A stretch of DNA of 64,000 nucleotides from Achromobacter seleniivolatilans (GCF_030864005.1 NZ_CP132976.1:1674001-1738000); one strand, 5' to 3'; numbered from the stretch's first letter, positions 19,308 through 28,964 are shown. The notes: generated by a model not told the origin, from the letters alone. A program made the numbers and translations.

Positions 19308-20248
19308 CGGCGAACCTTTGCAAGCAGACGGCGGGCGAAATCCTTTTCGCGTTCGCGCGGGTCCAAGGCCAGACGCAGACGGCTTGCGGCCAGATTCACG
19401 GCCAAGACCGTCAACGCAATCGACAGACCGGGGAACGTCGCCAGCCACCAGGCGCTCGTCAAATAGTTGCGGCCGTTTGCGACGTCCAGCCCCCACGACA
19501 CCGCAGGCGGTTGCACCCCTACGCCCAGGAAAGACAGCGCGGCTTCCGCCAGCACTACCCGCGCAAACTCCAGCACCATCAAGGTGATCAATGGCGCCGC
19601 CAGATTGGGCAGAATGTGCCGCAACAGGATGCGGCCGGCCCGTGCGCCTGCCATTTCCGCGCTCTCTATATAGGGCAGTTGACGCACAGACAGCACCACG
19701 CTGCGGATCTGCCGCGCGTAAACCATCCAGCCGTTCAGTGCCAGCGCCAGGATGACCGTGCCGGGGCCGGGCCCCAGAATCACAAGAATCACCAGCGACA
19801 GCAACAAGCCGGGGAATGCGACATGCACGTCGACCCAACGCATCAGCACGGCGTCCACGCGTCCACCCGCAAAACCGGCGATCAAGCCGACCAGCACGCC
19901 GAACGTCGCTGACAACGCCACCACTGCCCCGCCGATCAGGATGGACAGGCGCGCCCCATGCAGCACTCGACTGAGCACATCACGGCCCAGATTGTCGGTG
20001 CCCATCACATTCGACCAGGTGCCACGCGCCTCCCATACCGGCGGGCGCAAACGCGCAGACAGCTTGATCGCTGCGGGATCGTACGGCGCCAGCCAAGGCA
20101 GCACGATGGCTACCGCAGCCAGCAGAGTCAGCAGCACTGCGGCCAGAATCCACCCCCGCTGCCGGTCCGACAATGCCCGCCAACCACGCGGCGCGGCCTT
20201 GGCCTGCGGCGCAATCGCGTCGCCCATCCATGCAGGAGCGGCGCTCAT
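19304..20248 (-). CDS. Oligopeptide-type ABC importer permease 2 (DppC-like)
   Basis: Inner-membrane permease of 314 residues. A cytoplasmic N-terminus is followed by a first membrane helix (WILAAVLLTLLAAVAIVLPWL) and the DppC-type periplasmic sequence NVMGTDNLGRDVLSRVLHGARLSI. The EAA loop is ESAEMAGARAGRILLRHILPN, and about five more membrane segments follow. The ATG at 20248 overlaps the stop of the DppB-like gene by 4 bases, so translation of the cassette looks coupled throughout. It pairs with the adjacent DppB-like subunit to form the translocation pore. Confidence 0.9.
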   Translation of the reverse strand: MSAAPAWMGDAIAPQAKAAPRGWRALSDRQRGWILAAVLLTLLAAVAIVLPWLAPYDPAAIKLSARLRPPVWEARGTWSNVMGTDNLGRDVLSRVLHGARLSILIGGAVVALSATFGVLVGLIAGFAGGRVDAVLMRWVDVHVAFPGLLLSLVILVILGPGPGTVILALALNGWMVYARQIRSVVLSVRQLPYIESAEMAGARAGRILLRHILPNLAAPLITLMVLEFARVVLAEAALSFLGVGVQPPAVSWGLDVANGRNYLTSAWWLATFPGLSIALTVLAVNLAASRLRLALDPREREKDFARRLLAKVRR

Positions 20249-21192
20249 ACGGCGATCCTCCGGTCCAGCACGCGATACAGAATATCCAGACAGAAATTGA
20301 TGATCACGATTAGAAAGGCAATGAAGAACACAACGGCCTGCAATAGCACGAGGTCCTGGCGTTCGATAGCCTGCACCGCGGTCTGGCCCAGCCCGGGCCA
20401 CGCGAATACGGTTTCGACGACGACGGTGTGGCCGGCCAGCATGCCGGCGAATTCCCAGCCCAGCAGCGCCACGGTCGGCACGGCAGCATTGCGCAGGGCA
20501 TGCACCAGCACGATGCGGCCCGAGCGCAAGCCTTTGGCCCGCGCCGTCCTGACATACAGCGAATTCAATTCGTCGATCAGCGCGGACCGCAGCATCATGG
20601 CGATACGGCCCAAGGCCGGCAACGCCAGCGTCAGCATGGGCAACACGCCGCTGCCCGGTGCGTCCGAACCCGATGAGGGCAGCCAATTCAGGGTGACGGC
20701 AAACAGCAGGATCAACAGCAGCCCCAGCCAGAATTGCGGCAGCGACAAGCCGCCCAGACTCAGCACCACCGACACGCGGTCGGCCCATTGACCGGGCCGC
20801 AGCGCGGCGATGATGCCCAGCGGCACCCCCGCCACTACAGCCAGGCCCAGCGCGCCCACGCACAGGGTCAAGGTGCTGGGCAGACGCTCCATCACGATGT
20901 CCATCGCTGGCCGCTGCTGCCAGATGGAATTGCCGAAGTCGAACAGCGCGATGTCACGCAGATAGTGCAGGTATTGCGCCCAGATCGGGCCGTCCATGCC
21001 CAAGGCTTGCGCCAGCACGGCGCGGTCAGCGGCAGAGGCGTCCACCGGCAACATCGCCTGTACCGGGTCGCCCACCAACCGTGTCACGATGAACACGATG
21101 GTGGTCACACCCAACACCACCAGCAACCCTTGCAGCACCCGGCCCAGCAAGAAGCGCGGCAAGCCGCGCCCGGCTTGATTACTCGATGACAC
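20245..21192 (-). CDS. Oligopeptide-type ABC importer permease 1 (DppB-like)
   Basis: Inner-membrane permease of 315 residues with the DppB-type N-terminal helix (GLLVVLGVTTIVFIVTRLVGDP), a periplasmic loop, and an EAA loop near YVRTARAKGLRSGRIVLVHALRNA. The C-terminal helices end in the usual DILYRVLDRRI. The start is a GTG at 21192, overlapping the binding-protein gene by 14 bases, with AAGGAC upstream as ribosome-binding site. Second gene of the leftward cassette. Confidence 0.88.
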   Translation of the reverse strand: MSSSNQAGRGLPRFLLGRVLQGLLVVLGVTTIVFIVTRLVGDPVQAMLPVDASAADRAVLAQALGMDGPIWAQYLHYLRDIALFDFGNSIWQQRPAMDIVMERLPSTLTLCVGALGLAVVAGVPLGIIAALRPGQWADRVSVVLSLGGLSLPQFWLGLLLILLFAVTLNWLPSSGSDAPGSGVLPMLTLALPALGRIAMMLRSALIDELNSLYVRTARAKGLRSGRIVLVHALRNAAVPTVALLGWEFAGMLAGHTVVVETVFAWPGLGQTAVQAIERQDLVLLQAVVFFIAFLIVIINFCLDILYRVLDRRIAV

Positions 21193-22657
21193 GGATGTCC
21201 TTCACCGGAATCAGGCCATCCACGCGCGGCGCAAAGTCAATACGCTTGGACAAACCGAAGATCTCGCCGCCTTCCAGCAGGAACACCAGGTACGCCTCGT
21301 CACGGCCAATCTTCAACGCCTTGCTGTAAAGCGCCTGACGCTTGACGGGGTCGGCTTCCTGGCGCGCTTGCTCGATCAGCGTCTTCAGTTCGGCGTTGTC
21401 ATTGGCCGCGGCCACGCCGCCATCGGCGTAATAGGCGCTAAGCGTACGGTCTGCATCCAGCAGCTGATTGGAATGGCTGCTGCTGATCTGGGCCTCGGTG
21501 GGCACGCGGTTTTTATTGATGGCGTCCAGGTATTCGGACCACGCCAGCACGCGGAAGTTGACCTTCAGGCCCGCTGCTTCCCAGTAGGCGGCAATGGTTT
21601 CGGCCAGTTCTTTGTCCTTCAACCAGCGGCCGGACGGCGCATACAGATCGATGGACTTGCCGTAGGCGCCCGCCGCCTTCAAGAGTTCCGTGGCGCGCGC
21701 CGGATCATAGGCGTAAGGCTGGATGCTGGCGTCATAACCGAACCATCCCGGCGCCAGCAATTGGCCGTGCGAGACCGCCGCGTAGCCGCCGTACAGGTCC
21801 TTGGCCAGGGCTTCCTTGTCGACCGCATAGTTCAACGCCTGGCGCACCCGCACGTCTTTCGTCAGGCCTTTCAGGGCGTTGAGCGACACAAACGGCAGAT
21901 CGGTGCCTTGCAAGGTCACCGCCTTGGCGACCCGCTTGGTGTCTTCGGGCAGCACATTGGTGATGAAGTCGAAATCCCCCGCGCGCAGGCCCGACAGACG
22001 CGTGCCCGGCTCCGCCACGAAACGATACGTGGCGCGATCCACATTGCCGACGGCCGAAGGGTTCCAGTAATTGGGGTTTTTGCTCAGGACGATACGGTTG
22101 CCCTTGGCCCATTCCGTGAGCACATACGGGCCGCTGCCTACGGGCTTCTGGCCCAGGCTGCCATCTGCGGCCGCCGCGGGCGACACAATGGTCAGCCACG
22201 ACAGGCGCGCGGGCAAGGCGGGGTCCGCGCCATTGGTCAGCACGCGCACCGTGGTGGGGTTGACGGCTTCGGCGCTCTTGATGCCCAAGAAGAACGGACG
22301 CTGACGCGATGCGGTCTTGGGGTCGACGATGCGGTTGATGCTGGCGGCAACCGCCGCCGCGTCCAGTGCTTGGCCGTCGCTGAACTTCAGATTGGGGCGC
22401 AACGTGACTTCCCACGTGGCGGCGTCAATCTGGCGCGGCAAGGCGGTAGCCAGCTGCGGCACCAACTCGCCCTTGGGGGTGCGGGTGATCAGCGTTTCAA
22501 AGATGTTGCGCGACACGGCGCGTTCGGAGCCATCTTGCGCGGTCTGCGGGTCCAGCGTCGAGGGCTCGGTGCCCAGCGCCAACGTGATATCGGCCGCGTG
22601 AGCGGCGGTGAAGACGGACGCAAACAGGACCAAGCCTAGGTAGCGTTTCTGAATCAT
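21179..22657 (-). CDS. Periplasmic peptide-type solute-binding protein (SBP family 5), leftward cassette
   Basis: Family 5 extracellular solute-binding protein, 492 residues, with a Sec signal peptide (MIQKRYLGLVLFASVFTAAHA, likely cut after AHA). Family features include LALGTEPSTLDPQTAQDG at the mature N-terminus and LATALPRQIDAATWEVTLRPNLKFSDG. It captures the substrate in the periplasm and delivers it to the permeases encoded just downstream. The ATG at 22657 has GGAG at good spacing; codons further upstream do not resemble a signal peptide. The ligand cannot be inferred. The gene starts 184 bases after the molybdoenzyme gene on the same strand and probably has its own promoter. Confidence 0.9.
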   Translation of the reverse strand: MIQKRYLGLVLFASVFTAAHAADITLALGTEPSTLDPQTAQDGSERAVSRNIFETLITRTPKGELVPQLATALPRQIDAATWEVTLRPNLKFSDGQALDAAAVAASINRIVDPKTASRQRPFFLGIKSAEAVNPTTVRVLTNGADPALPARLSWLTIVSPAAAADGSLGQKPVGSGPYVLTEWAKGNRIVLSKNPNYWNPSAVGNVDRATYRFVAEPGTRLSGLRAGDFDFITNVLPEDTKRVAKAVTLQGTDLPFVSLNALKGLTKDVRVRQALNYAVDKEALAKDLYGGYAAVSHGQLLAPGWFGYDASIQPYAYDPARATELLKAAGAYGKSIDLYAPSGRWLKDKELAETIAAYWEAAGLKVNFRVLAWSEYLDAINKNRVPTEAQISSSHSNQLLDADRTLSAYYADGGVAAANDNAELKTLIEQARQEADPVKRQALYSKALKIGRDEAYLVFLLEGGEIFGLSKRIDFAPRVDGLIPVKDIRVIE

Positions 22658-22814
22658 TGCGCACTCCGGATCAAAGGGACATGCGCAAGGGGAAACCATG
22701 TCGCAGTCGGTAACTTAGGAATCCGAAGTTTGCCGCGAGAAATAAGAACGTGCCGTTCTATTCATATGCCTTGGAAATACTTGACGCGGCGTTTATCGAT
22801 GCGAAAAGTCATAA

Positions 22815-22835
22815 GGCGCGAGCACCGCCCGCGCC
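22815..22835 (-). terminator. GC-rich hairpin after the molybdoenzyme gene
   Basis: GGCGCG and CGCGCC form a 6-bp stem with a 9-base loop just after the stop at 22842 (reading left). It is followed by TTATGACTTTT, a partial U-run. It may separate the molybdoenzyme transcript from the binding-protein gene. Confidence 0.4.
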
Positions 22836-22841
22836 CCGCCA

Positions 22842-25130
22842 CTAGGCCGTAGCCGCATGCACCAAGGGGCTTTCCCATGCGCGATGAGGAGTCGCCGGAC
22901 CGGTGTCGCGCTCGACTTGCACCAGGGCCGTCTGTGCGCTGGGGCCTTGCGCCAACCGAGACGTACCGATGTCTGCTGTCAAGGAATTGGGATTGCCATG
23001 CCGGTCCAGATCGCCATCCGGATCGGACCAGGCGCCTGTAGACATCACGACCACGCCCGGCATCAGCCCGCTATCCAGCTTCACGCCTGCCAGACACGCG
23101 CCGCGCGCATTGAAGACCCGCACCCGGTCGCCGTCCTGAATCTGTCTGGCGGCAGCATCATCGGGGTGCATGGCAATGGGTTCACAGCCCTGAATCTTGC
23201 CCGAACGCGACAAGGCCGCCGGGTCCAATTGGCTATGCAGCCGGTGGCGTGGCTGGTTGGTCAGCAAGTGCAAAGGCCACTGCCCGGCGCCCGCCGCGCC
23301 CAGCCATTCCGAAGGGGCGAGCCAGACCGGATGGCCGGGGCAGTCCGAGTAGCCAAAGCCGGCTATCTCCTGCGAATACAGCTCGATCTTGCCCGATGGC
23401 GTACGCAGCGGATGCGCCTGAGGGTCGCGCCGGAATGCTTCAAACAGCACATACTGGGAATCGGGCGGCGGCAGCTCCGCGTGGCCATTTGCCCAGAACT
23501 CGTCAAAGCCAGGCAGTGTCACGCCCTTTTCGGCGCAGCCTGCGCGCATGCCCTCGTACACGTGACGGCACCAGCCCATCTCGTCGCGCCCGGCGGTATA
23601 GGCCTCGTGAAACCCGGCGCGGCGTGCCAGTTCTGCAAAGATATCGAAGTCGTTGCGGGCTTCGCCTTGCGGCGCCACAGCGCGGTGCATGGCGAATACG
23701 TAAGGGTCGCGTGCCGATCCGCCCACATCGCAACGCTCTAGCGACGTGGTGGCGGGCAACACGATGTCGGCGCGGCGGGCCAGCGGCGTCCACCAGGATT
23801 CATGCACGATCACGGTCTGGGGTTTACGCCACGCCTGCCGAAAACGGTTTTGATCCTGATGATGATGGAAGGGATTGCCGCCCGCCCAATAAATCAGCTT
23901 GATATCCGGGTAGGTGTGACGCGCGCCGTTGAATTCATATTCAGCGCCCGGCGCCAGCAGCATGTCTGTAATGCGCGCCACCGGAATGGCCAGTTGCGCG
24001 GGATTCTTCGGCACCGGCACTTCGGGGCCGGGCACCTGCCGGCGCGGCTGGCCGATGCTGTTCAACGAGGCGTGGCCAAAAGCAAAGCCGCCGCCCGGCA
24101 ACCCGATCTGCCCCACCATCGCCGCCAGGCCGATGACTGCCCAGTACGGTTGCTCGCCGTGCTGCGCCCGTTGCAAGGCCCACGCTGCGGTCAGCAGGCT
24201 GCGTTCGCGTGCGATGCTGCGCGCAAGCGACACGATGGTGTCGGCGGAAACGCCAGTAATGGCCGCAGCCCACTGCGCGTTTTTGGGTTGGCCGTCCGTG
24301 GCGCCCGTCAGGTATGCGGCCCAACGCGCAAACCCCTGACAATAGCGGTCCAGAAATTCCGAGTCGTGCAGCCCTTCGGCCAGCAAGGTATGCGCCATGC
24401 CCAGCATCAGAGCGGTGTCGGTGTTCGGCCGGATGGGAATCCAATCGGCGGCTATACCTTCCGGAATGTCGGCCCGCGTCGGGCTGACCACGACCAGGCG
24501 GATGCCCCCCGCCTGGGCGCGTTCAAGCCAACCCGGCAGATTGTGCAGACCCGCGCCGCCCGACGTGACCTGGCTATTCTTGATGGGCATGCCGCCGAAC
24601 GCCACGATGACCCGGGTGTTTGCCAGCACGCTTTCCCAGTCCGTCACGTCGCCGCTGACCGGGCTGGTCGTGCCAATCACGTGCGGCAGCAGGAACTGCG
24701 CTGCGCCCCAGCTGTAGTTGCCTACCTGGTCCACGCAGCCGCCGCCCTGGAATAGAAAGCGTCGGATCAGGCTGCGTGCATGATGCACACGGCCCGCAGA
24801 CGACCAGCCATACGACCCGCCAAAGATACCCGCCGGCCCCGACTCTTCACGCACCCGCGCCAACTCTTTTGCCACCAGATCCAGGGCATGGTCCCAGGAC
24901 ACTTCGACGTATTCGTCGCCCTCGCGGTCACGGTTGCCGGCAAGCCAGCCTTTGCGCACGGATGGGCGCTGGATGCGCAGCGGCGAATGCAGCATCTCTG
25001 CAATCGAGCCCAGCATGGGCGATGGCGACGGGTCCGGGCCGAATGGCTCACAGTCAACCACCCTGCCCTCATCGACCACGGCAGTAAAAGCGCCCCAGTG
25101 CGCAAGCGAGGGGTGGCGGGTACGGGTCAT
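22842..25130 (-). CDS. Cytoplasmic molybdopterin oxidoreductase, DMSO/biotin-sulfoxide reductase family
   Basis: Molybdenum bis-MGD enzyme of 762 residues, collinear with BisC/TorZ/DMSO reductase. GSYGWSSAGRVHHA (residues 105-118) aligns with the motif carrying the Ser metal ligand, probably Ser111. Other family blocks are YWAGGNPFHHHQDQNRF, VVHESWWTPLARRADIVLPATTSLER and the C-terminal NQPRHRLHSQLDP. There is no N-terminal Cys motif for a 4Fe-4S cluster and no Tat signal, which favours a cytoplasmic, BisC-like S- or N-oxide reductase. The ATG at 25130 follows GGAGCG, 12 bases after the amidohydrolase stop, so the two are probably co-transcribed. Biotin sulfoxide, methionine sulfoxide or another S-oxide are candidates; the substrate is not proven. 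Confidence 0.85.
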   Translation of the reverse strand: MTRTRHPSLAHWGAFTAVVDEGRVVDCEPFGPDPSPSPMLGSIAEMLHSPLRIQRPSVRKGWLAGNRDREGDEYVEVSWDHALDLVAKELARVREESGPAGIFGGSYGWSSAGRVHHARSLIRRFLFQGGGCVDQVGNYSWGAAQFLLPHVIGTTSPVSGDVTDWESVLANTRVIVAFGGMPIKNSQVTSGGAGLHNLPGWLERAQAGGIRLVVVSPTRADIPEGIAADWIPIRPNTDTALMLGMAHTLLAEGLHDSEFLDRYCQGFARWAAYLTGATDGQPKNAQWAAAITGVSADTIVSLARSIARERSLLTAAWALQRAQHGEQPYWAVIGLAAMVGQIGLPGGGFAFGHASLNSIGQPRRQVPGPEVPVPKNPAQLAIPVARITDMLLAPGAEYEFNGARHTYPDIKLIYWAGGNPFHHHQDQNRFRQAWRKPQTVIVHESWWTPLARRADIVLPATTSLERCDVGGSARDPYVFAMHRAVAPQGEARNDFDIFAELARRAGFHEAYTAGRDEMGWCRHVYEGMRAGCAEKGVTLPGFDEFWANGHAELPPPDSQYVLFEAFRRDPQAHPLRTPSGKIELYSQEIAGFGYSDCPGHPVWLAPSEWLGAAGAGQWPLHLLTNQPRHRLHSQLDPAALSRSGKIQGCEPIAMHPDDAAARQIQDGDRVRVFNARGACLAGVKLDSGLMPGVVVMSTGAWSDPDGDLDRHGNPNSLTADIGTSRLAQGPSAQTALVQVERDTGPATPHRAWESPLVHAATA

Positions 25131-25142
25131 GGCGCGCTCCGC

Positions 25143-26312
25143 TTAAGGAGCGGTGCGGTCCTGGACCAGCCGGACCCAGAACGCGGCGCCAAAGCTGATG
25201 GCATGGTCATTGAAGTCGTAATTGGGCGTGTGCAGCCCGAACGATGGGCCGTTGCCAAAGAAGAGGAACGCGCCGGGCTTTTCCTGAAGCATAAAGGAGA
25301 AATCCTCGCCGCCCATCACCGGTTTCATATTGTCGACAACCTGGTCGTGACCAACCAGCTCACGTGCAATGCGCACGGCATGCGCAGTTTCTTCGGCGTG
25401 ATTCAAGGTCACCGGGTAATCGCGCAGATAGGTCAAGGTGGCTTTGGCGCCGAAAGTGCCCGCGATTCCAGCCACCACCTCTTTCATCCGGTTCTGCACC
25501 GTATCCTGGATCACCGGGTTGAAGGTGCGCACCGTGCCGCGCAGTTGCGCCTTCTGCGGAATCACGTTGTCGGTCTCGCCCGCATGGAACATGGTGATCG
25601 AGACCACCGCGCTTTCATGCGGATGCACGTTGCGCGACACAATGGTCTGCAACGCATTGACGATCTGCGTGCCAACGATAACGGTGTCCACGCCTTCTTG
25701 CGGCCGCGACGCATGGCTGCCGCGGCCTTCGATATCGATCGTGAAGCGGTCGGACGCCGACGTCACCGGGCCGACGGTTGTTGAGAATTTACCCAAGGCC
25801 AGGTTGGGCATGTTGTGCAGGCCATACACCTCGTCCACGTCAAAGCGCGTGAACAGCCCGTCGTCGATCATGGCTTTGCCGCCCGCGCCGCCCTCTTCCG
25901 CCGGTTGGAAAATGAACACGGCGGTACCGGCAAAATCCCGGCTTACCGACAGATGCCGGGCAGCCGCCAGCAAGGTGGCGCTGTGTCCGTCATGGCCGCA
26001 GGCGTGCATGATGCCTTTGTGGCGCGACTTGTGAGCGACGTCATTGGCTTCGTGAATTGGCAAGGCATCCATGTCTGCGCGCAAGCCTACATTGCGCCCT
26101 GGGCCCGCACGCCGGCCGGTCAACAGGCCCACGACACCGGTTTTTCCGATCCCGGTTTCCACCCGATCAAAGCCGAATTCCCTAAGCTTTTCAGCAATGA
26201 ATGCCGCCGTGGCGTGCTCTTCATAGCGCAACTCTGGCGCGGCATGGAAGTGACGGCGCCACACGCCGGCCTCGGCAACTGCCTCGTCCAGCGTCTCTCC
26301 AACTGCGTACAT
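25143..26312 (-). CDS. M20-family amidohydrolase (hippurate hydrolase-like)
   Basis: Metal-dependent amidohydrolase of 389 residues in the M20D group, which splits N-acyl amino acids and related amides. Metal-site motifs are MHACGHDGH (residues 102-110, Cys105 ligand), the catalytic pair in FQPAEEGGAGG, and MGGEDFSFM near the C-terminus. The dimerisation-lid segment runs through the middle (DRFTIDIEGRGSHASRPQEG). The ATG at 26312 follows AAGGAATAAGC; the longer open frame upstream lacks similarity. It is the first gene of the leftward group and is divergent from the second peptide importer, suggesting hydrolysis of an imported amide or N-acyl compound. Confidence 0.88.
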   Translation of the reverse strand: MYAVGETLDEAVAEAGVWRRHFHAAPELRYEEHATAAFIAEKLREFGFDRVETGIGKTGVVGLLTGRRAGPGRNVGLRADMDALPIHEANDVAHKSRHKGIMHACGHDGHSATLLAAARHLSVSRDFAGTAVFIFQPAEEGGAGGKAMIDDGLFTRFDVDEVYGLHNMPNLALGKFSTTVGPVTSASDRFTIDIEGRGSHASRPQEGVDTVIVGTQIVNALQTIVSRNVHPHESAVVSITMFHAGETDNVIPQKAQLRGTVRTFNPVIQDTVQNRMKEVVAGIAGTFGAKATLTYLRDYPVTLNHAEETAHAVRIARELVGHDQVVDNMKPVMGGEDFSFMLQEKPGAFLFFGNGPSFGLHTPNYDFNDHAISFGAAFWVRLVQDRTAP

Positions 26313-26366
26313 GCTTATTCCTTCATTGGCCCTGCGGACCGTGCAACACGACGGCCCCGGCATTTT

Positions 26367-26391
26367 TTCAAGACGCGGATTATGTCTTGAA
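26367..26391. promoter_or_regulatory. Perfect spaced palindrome, candidate operator
   Basis: TTCAAGAC and GTCTTGAA, eight bases each, are separated by nine bases. The site lies in the 191-base gap between the divergent amidohydrolase and binding-protein genes, 55 bases from one start and 113 from the other. The shape suits a dimeric regulator, but no regulator gene for it is visible beside it. Confidence 0.5.
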
Positions 26392-26503
26392 CCACAGGAA
26401 AGCCAGCGGATTGATTCGACATAAGGACATAGCAAATGCAGCTAAGACGCGCGCGCAGGCTCCTCTATCATCGCTCGTCTTAAAAATTCAACTGGTCAGT
26501 CTC

Positions 26504-28033
26504 ATGTTCTCGTTAGGCAAGTCGGCAGTTCGTTGTGCGCTCGCAGCTGCGTTCGTTCTGAGTTACCCCGCTTACGCAGGCCCGAAAGACAACACGGCCG
26601 TCATTGCGTTGACTGAAGAGATGCCCAGCTTCGACGCTTACCTGAGTACCGCGCGTGAAGGCATTGTGGCGTCGCGGCAACTGTATGACACGCTGATCGA
26701 ACGCAATCTGGCCACGGGCGAGTACGAGCCGTCGCTGGCGACTGCCTGGCGCCGTATCGACGCCAAAACCTGGGAATTCGATCTGCGCCCTGGCGTCACC
26801 TTCCACAACGGCGACCCCTTTACGGCCGATGACGTGGTCTTCACGTTGCAGTACTACAGCAAGCCGGAATCGGGCGCACGCTCGGCCAATTGGCTGGACT
26901 GGATTGCAAGCGTTGAGAAGGTCAACGACCATCAGGTGCGCATCACGTCCAAGGCGCCGTTCCCCGCAGCGCTGGAATTCGTTTCCGGCTCGCTGGCCAT
27001 CTTCCCGAAGGCGTATTTTGAAAAGGTCGGGCAACAGGCTTTTGGCAAGCAGCCCGTGGGCACCGGCCCGTTCAAACTGGCGGCCGCGCGCGGCAATGAG
27101 TACGTACTGGAAAAAAACAAGGCGTATTTTGGCGGCGCCAAGGGCTTGGCCAAGCTTGACCGCGTGACAGTCCGCATTATTCCCGACGAGGCCACGCGTA
27201 TCGCCGAAGTGATAGGCGGCAGCGTCGATTGGACGTGGAACCTGTCCGCCGACCAGATCCCGCAGCTTCAGGCCGTACCGACCATTCAGGCCCAATTCGG
27301 ATCCACGCTGACCATCGCCACCATCTTGTTGGATGCGCGCGGACGCGCCAGCGGTGAAAACAGCCCGTTGAAAGACGTGCGCGTGCGCCAGGCCATCAAC
27401 CACGCCATCGACCGCAAGAAAATCGTAGACACCCTGCTGGGCGGCGAAGGCAAACAGCTGGCCACCTTGTGCCACCCGTTGCAGTTTGGCTGCGACGAAG
27501 CGTCAGCCGTCGTGTACGACTACAACCCGGCCCGTGCGCGCGAACTGCTGGCACAAGCCGGTTACCCCAAGGGTTTCAAGGTGAGCCTATCGTCCTTCCG
27601 CGACCGTCCGCGCGCCGAAGCCGTCAAAGCCTATCTGGCCGCCGTTGGCATCGACGCCAATCTGGAAATGCTGCAATCCCGCGCCAGCTTCAGCAAATGG
27701 CGCGAAGGCAAGCTGGACCTTTGGTATGGCGACTGGGGCTCGTCGTCCATGTTCGATACGTCAGCATCGTTGAGCGCCTTCTTCAACTTCAGCCCGCAAG
27801 ACGGTTTTCAAGATGCCGAACTGCGCGACATCCTGAAGCGCGCCGACAACGCCATCGACGAAAAGGAACGCCGCGCCGAGTATTCCCGCGCCATCAAGCT
27901 GGCGGCGGAACGCGCGTACTTCGTGCCGATGCACACCATCGTCGTCGGCTACGCCACGGACAAGCGCCTGGCGTATCAGCCGTCGCCGGATGGCATCCCG
28001 CGCTTCTATCAGGTCGGCTGGTCCGGTAAGTAA
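26504..28033 (+). CDS. Periplasmic peptide-type solute-binding protein (SBP family 5), rightward cassette
   Basis: Family 5 solute-binding protein of 509 residues with a Sec signal peptide (MFSLGKSAVRCALAAAFVLS, cleavage likely after AYA). Family blocks include YDTLIERNLATGEYEPSLAT, WEFDLRPGVTFHNGDPFTADD, PVGTGPFKL and DVRVRQAINHAIDRKKI. It differs clearly from the leftward cassette's binding protein, so this is a second importer with its own specificity rather than a fresh duplication. The ATG at 26504 opens a good signal peptide; the frame extends upstream without similarity. It heads a five-gene plus-strand operon. Confidence 0.9.
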   Translation: MFSLGKSAVRCALAAAFVLSYPAYAGPKDNTAVIALTEEMPSFDAYLSTAREGIVASRQLYDTLIERNLATGEYEPSLATAWRRIDAKTWEFDLRPGVTFHNGDPFTADDVVFTLQYYSKPESGARSANWLDWIASVEKVNDHQVRITSKAPFPAALEFVSGSLAIFPKAYFEKVGQQAFGKQPVGTGPFKLAAARGNEYVLEKNKAYFGGAKGLAKLDRVTVRIIPDEATRIAEVIGGSVDWTWNLSADQIPQLQAVPTIQAQFGSTLTIATILLDARGRASGENSPLKDVRVRQAINHAIDRKKIVDTLLGGEGKQLATLCHPLQFGCDEASAVVYDYNPARARELLAQAGYPKGFKVSLSSFRDRPRAEAVKAYLAAVGIDANLEMLQSRASFSKWREGKLDLWYGDWGSSSMFDTSASLSAFFNFSPQDGFQDAELRDILKRADNAIDEKERRAEYSRAIKLAAERAYFVPMHTIVVGYATDKRLAYQPSPDGIPRFYQVGWSGK

Positions 28034-28040
28034 GGCTGTC

Positions 28041-28964
28041 ATGCTTGTTCTGCTTTTGCGGCGCGCCGGCCTGGCGGTCATGGTCGCGCTTACCGTTTCC
28101 ATGCTGTGTTTTGTGCTGTCCAACGTTGCGGTTGATCCTGCGCTGGCGCTGGCAGGAGACAGCCCCACCGAAGCCGATCTGCAAGCGCTGCGCGTGCGCT
28201 ACGCGCTGGACCGCCCATTGCCCGAACGCTACGCGGCCTATTTGGGGCGTCTTCTGGCGGGCGACCTGGGCACCTCGCAGCTGACGGGCGAACCCGTGTC
28301 GCACATGCTGCGCGACCGGGTCGGCGTGACCGCGCTTCTGGCGCTCACGGCGATTCTCGTCGCGCTTGCGATTGCGGTGCCCGCCGGGGTGATGGCGGCG
28401 GCGCATCGCGGCGGATGGACAGACCGGGTGGTTTCGTTCATCACTGCCGTGGTGCAAGCCATGCCCAGCTTCTGGGCGGCGCTGCTGCTGATCATCTTCT
28501 TTGGCGTCAAGCTGCGGTGGCTGCCGATATCGGGCAGCGGCACCCTGGCGCACTACGTCATGCCTACCATTGCGCTAAGTCTGTACGCGCTGCCGGCACT
28601 GACCCGGCTGACCCGTAGCGGCATGGTGCAAGCGCTGGAGTCTGACTACATCCGCACGGCACGCGCGATGGGCCTGCCTGCCCGCATCATCCTGTTCAAG
28701 AGCGCCTTGCGCAACGCCTTGCTGCCCGTCGTGTCTTTGGGCGCGGTGCAGTTCGGTTTCATGCTGGGCGGCTCCATCGTTATTGAATCCATCTTTGCCA
28801 TTCACGGCATCGGTTATCTGGCGTGGCAGTCCATGATCCGTTCCGACATGCCCGTCATTCAGGCCGTCGTCCTGATGATTTCGCTGACTTATATCGTGCT
28901 GACCTTTTTGTCCGATGTACTGAACACCATGCTGGACCCGCGTTTGAAACGGGCGGCCTCATGA
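28041..28964 (+). CDS. Oligopeptide-type ABC importer permease 1 (DppB-like), rightward cassette
   Basis: Inner-membrane permease of 307 residues. It has the N-terminal helix, a periplasmic segment with ALRVRYALDRPLPERYAAYL, and the EAA loop DYIRTARAMGLPARIILFKSALRNA. The C-terminal helices end in FLSDVLNTMLDPRLK. The ATG at 28041 lies 7 bases after the binding-protein stop, inside a short gap containing TAAGG. Its stop overlaps the next permease start (ATGA). Confidence 0.9.
   Translation: MLVLLLRRAGLAVMVALTVSMLCFVLSNVAVDPALALAGDSPTEADLQALRVRYALDRPLPERYAAYLGRLLAGDLGTSQLTGEPVSHMLRDRVGVTALLALTAILVALAIAVPAGVMAAAHRGGWTDRVVSFITAVVQAMPSFWAALLLIIFFGVKLRWLPISGSGTLAHYVMPTIALSLYALPALTRLTRSGMVQALESDYIRTARAMGLPARIILFKSALRNALLPVVSLGAVQFGFMLGGSIVIESIFAIHGIGYLAWQSMIRSDMPVIQAVVLMISLTYIVLTFLSDVLNTMLDPRLKRAAS

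Noticed and set aside
21368..22639. Plus-strand open frame of 423 codons opposite the peptide-binding protein gene
   Set aside because: The opposite strand encodes a complete family 5 binding protein with signal peptide; the plus-strand translation is Arg/Gln/Gly-rich and unlike a protein.
22747..22759. Short palindrome GAACGTGCCGTTC in the binding-protein promoter region
   Set aside because: A 5-bp stem is too short to separate from chance, and no related site is visible elsewhere in the locus.
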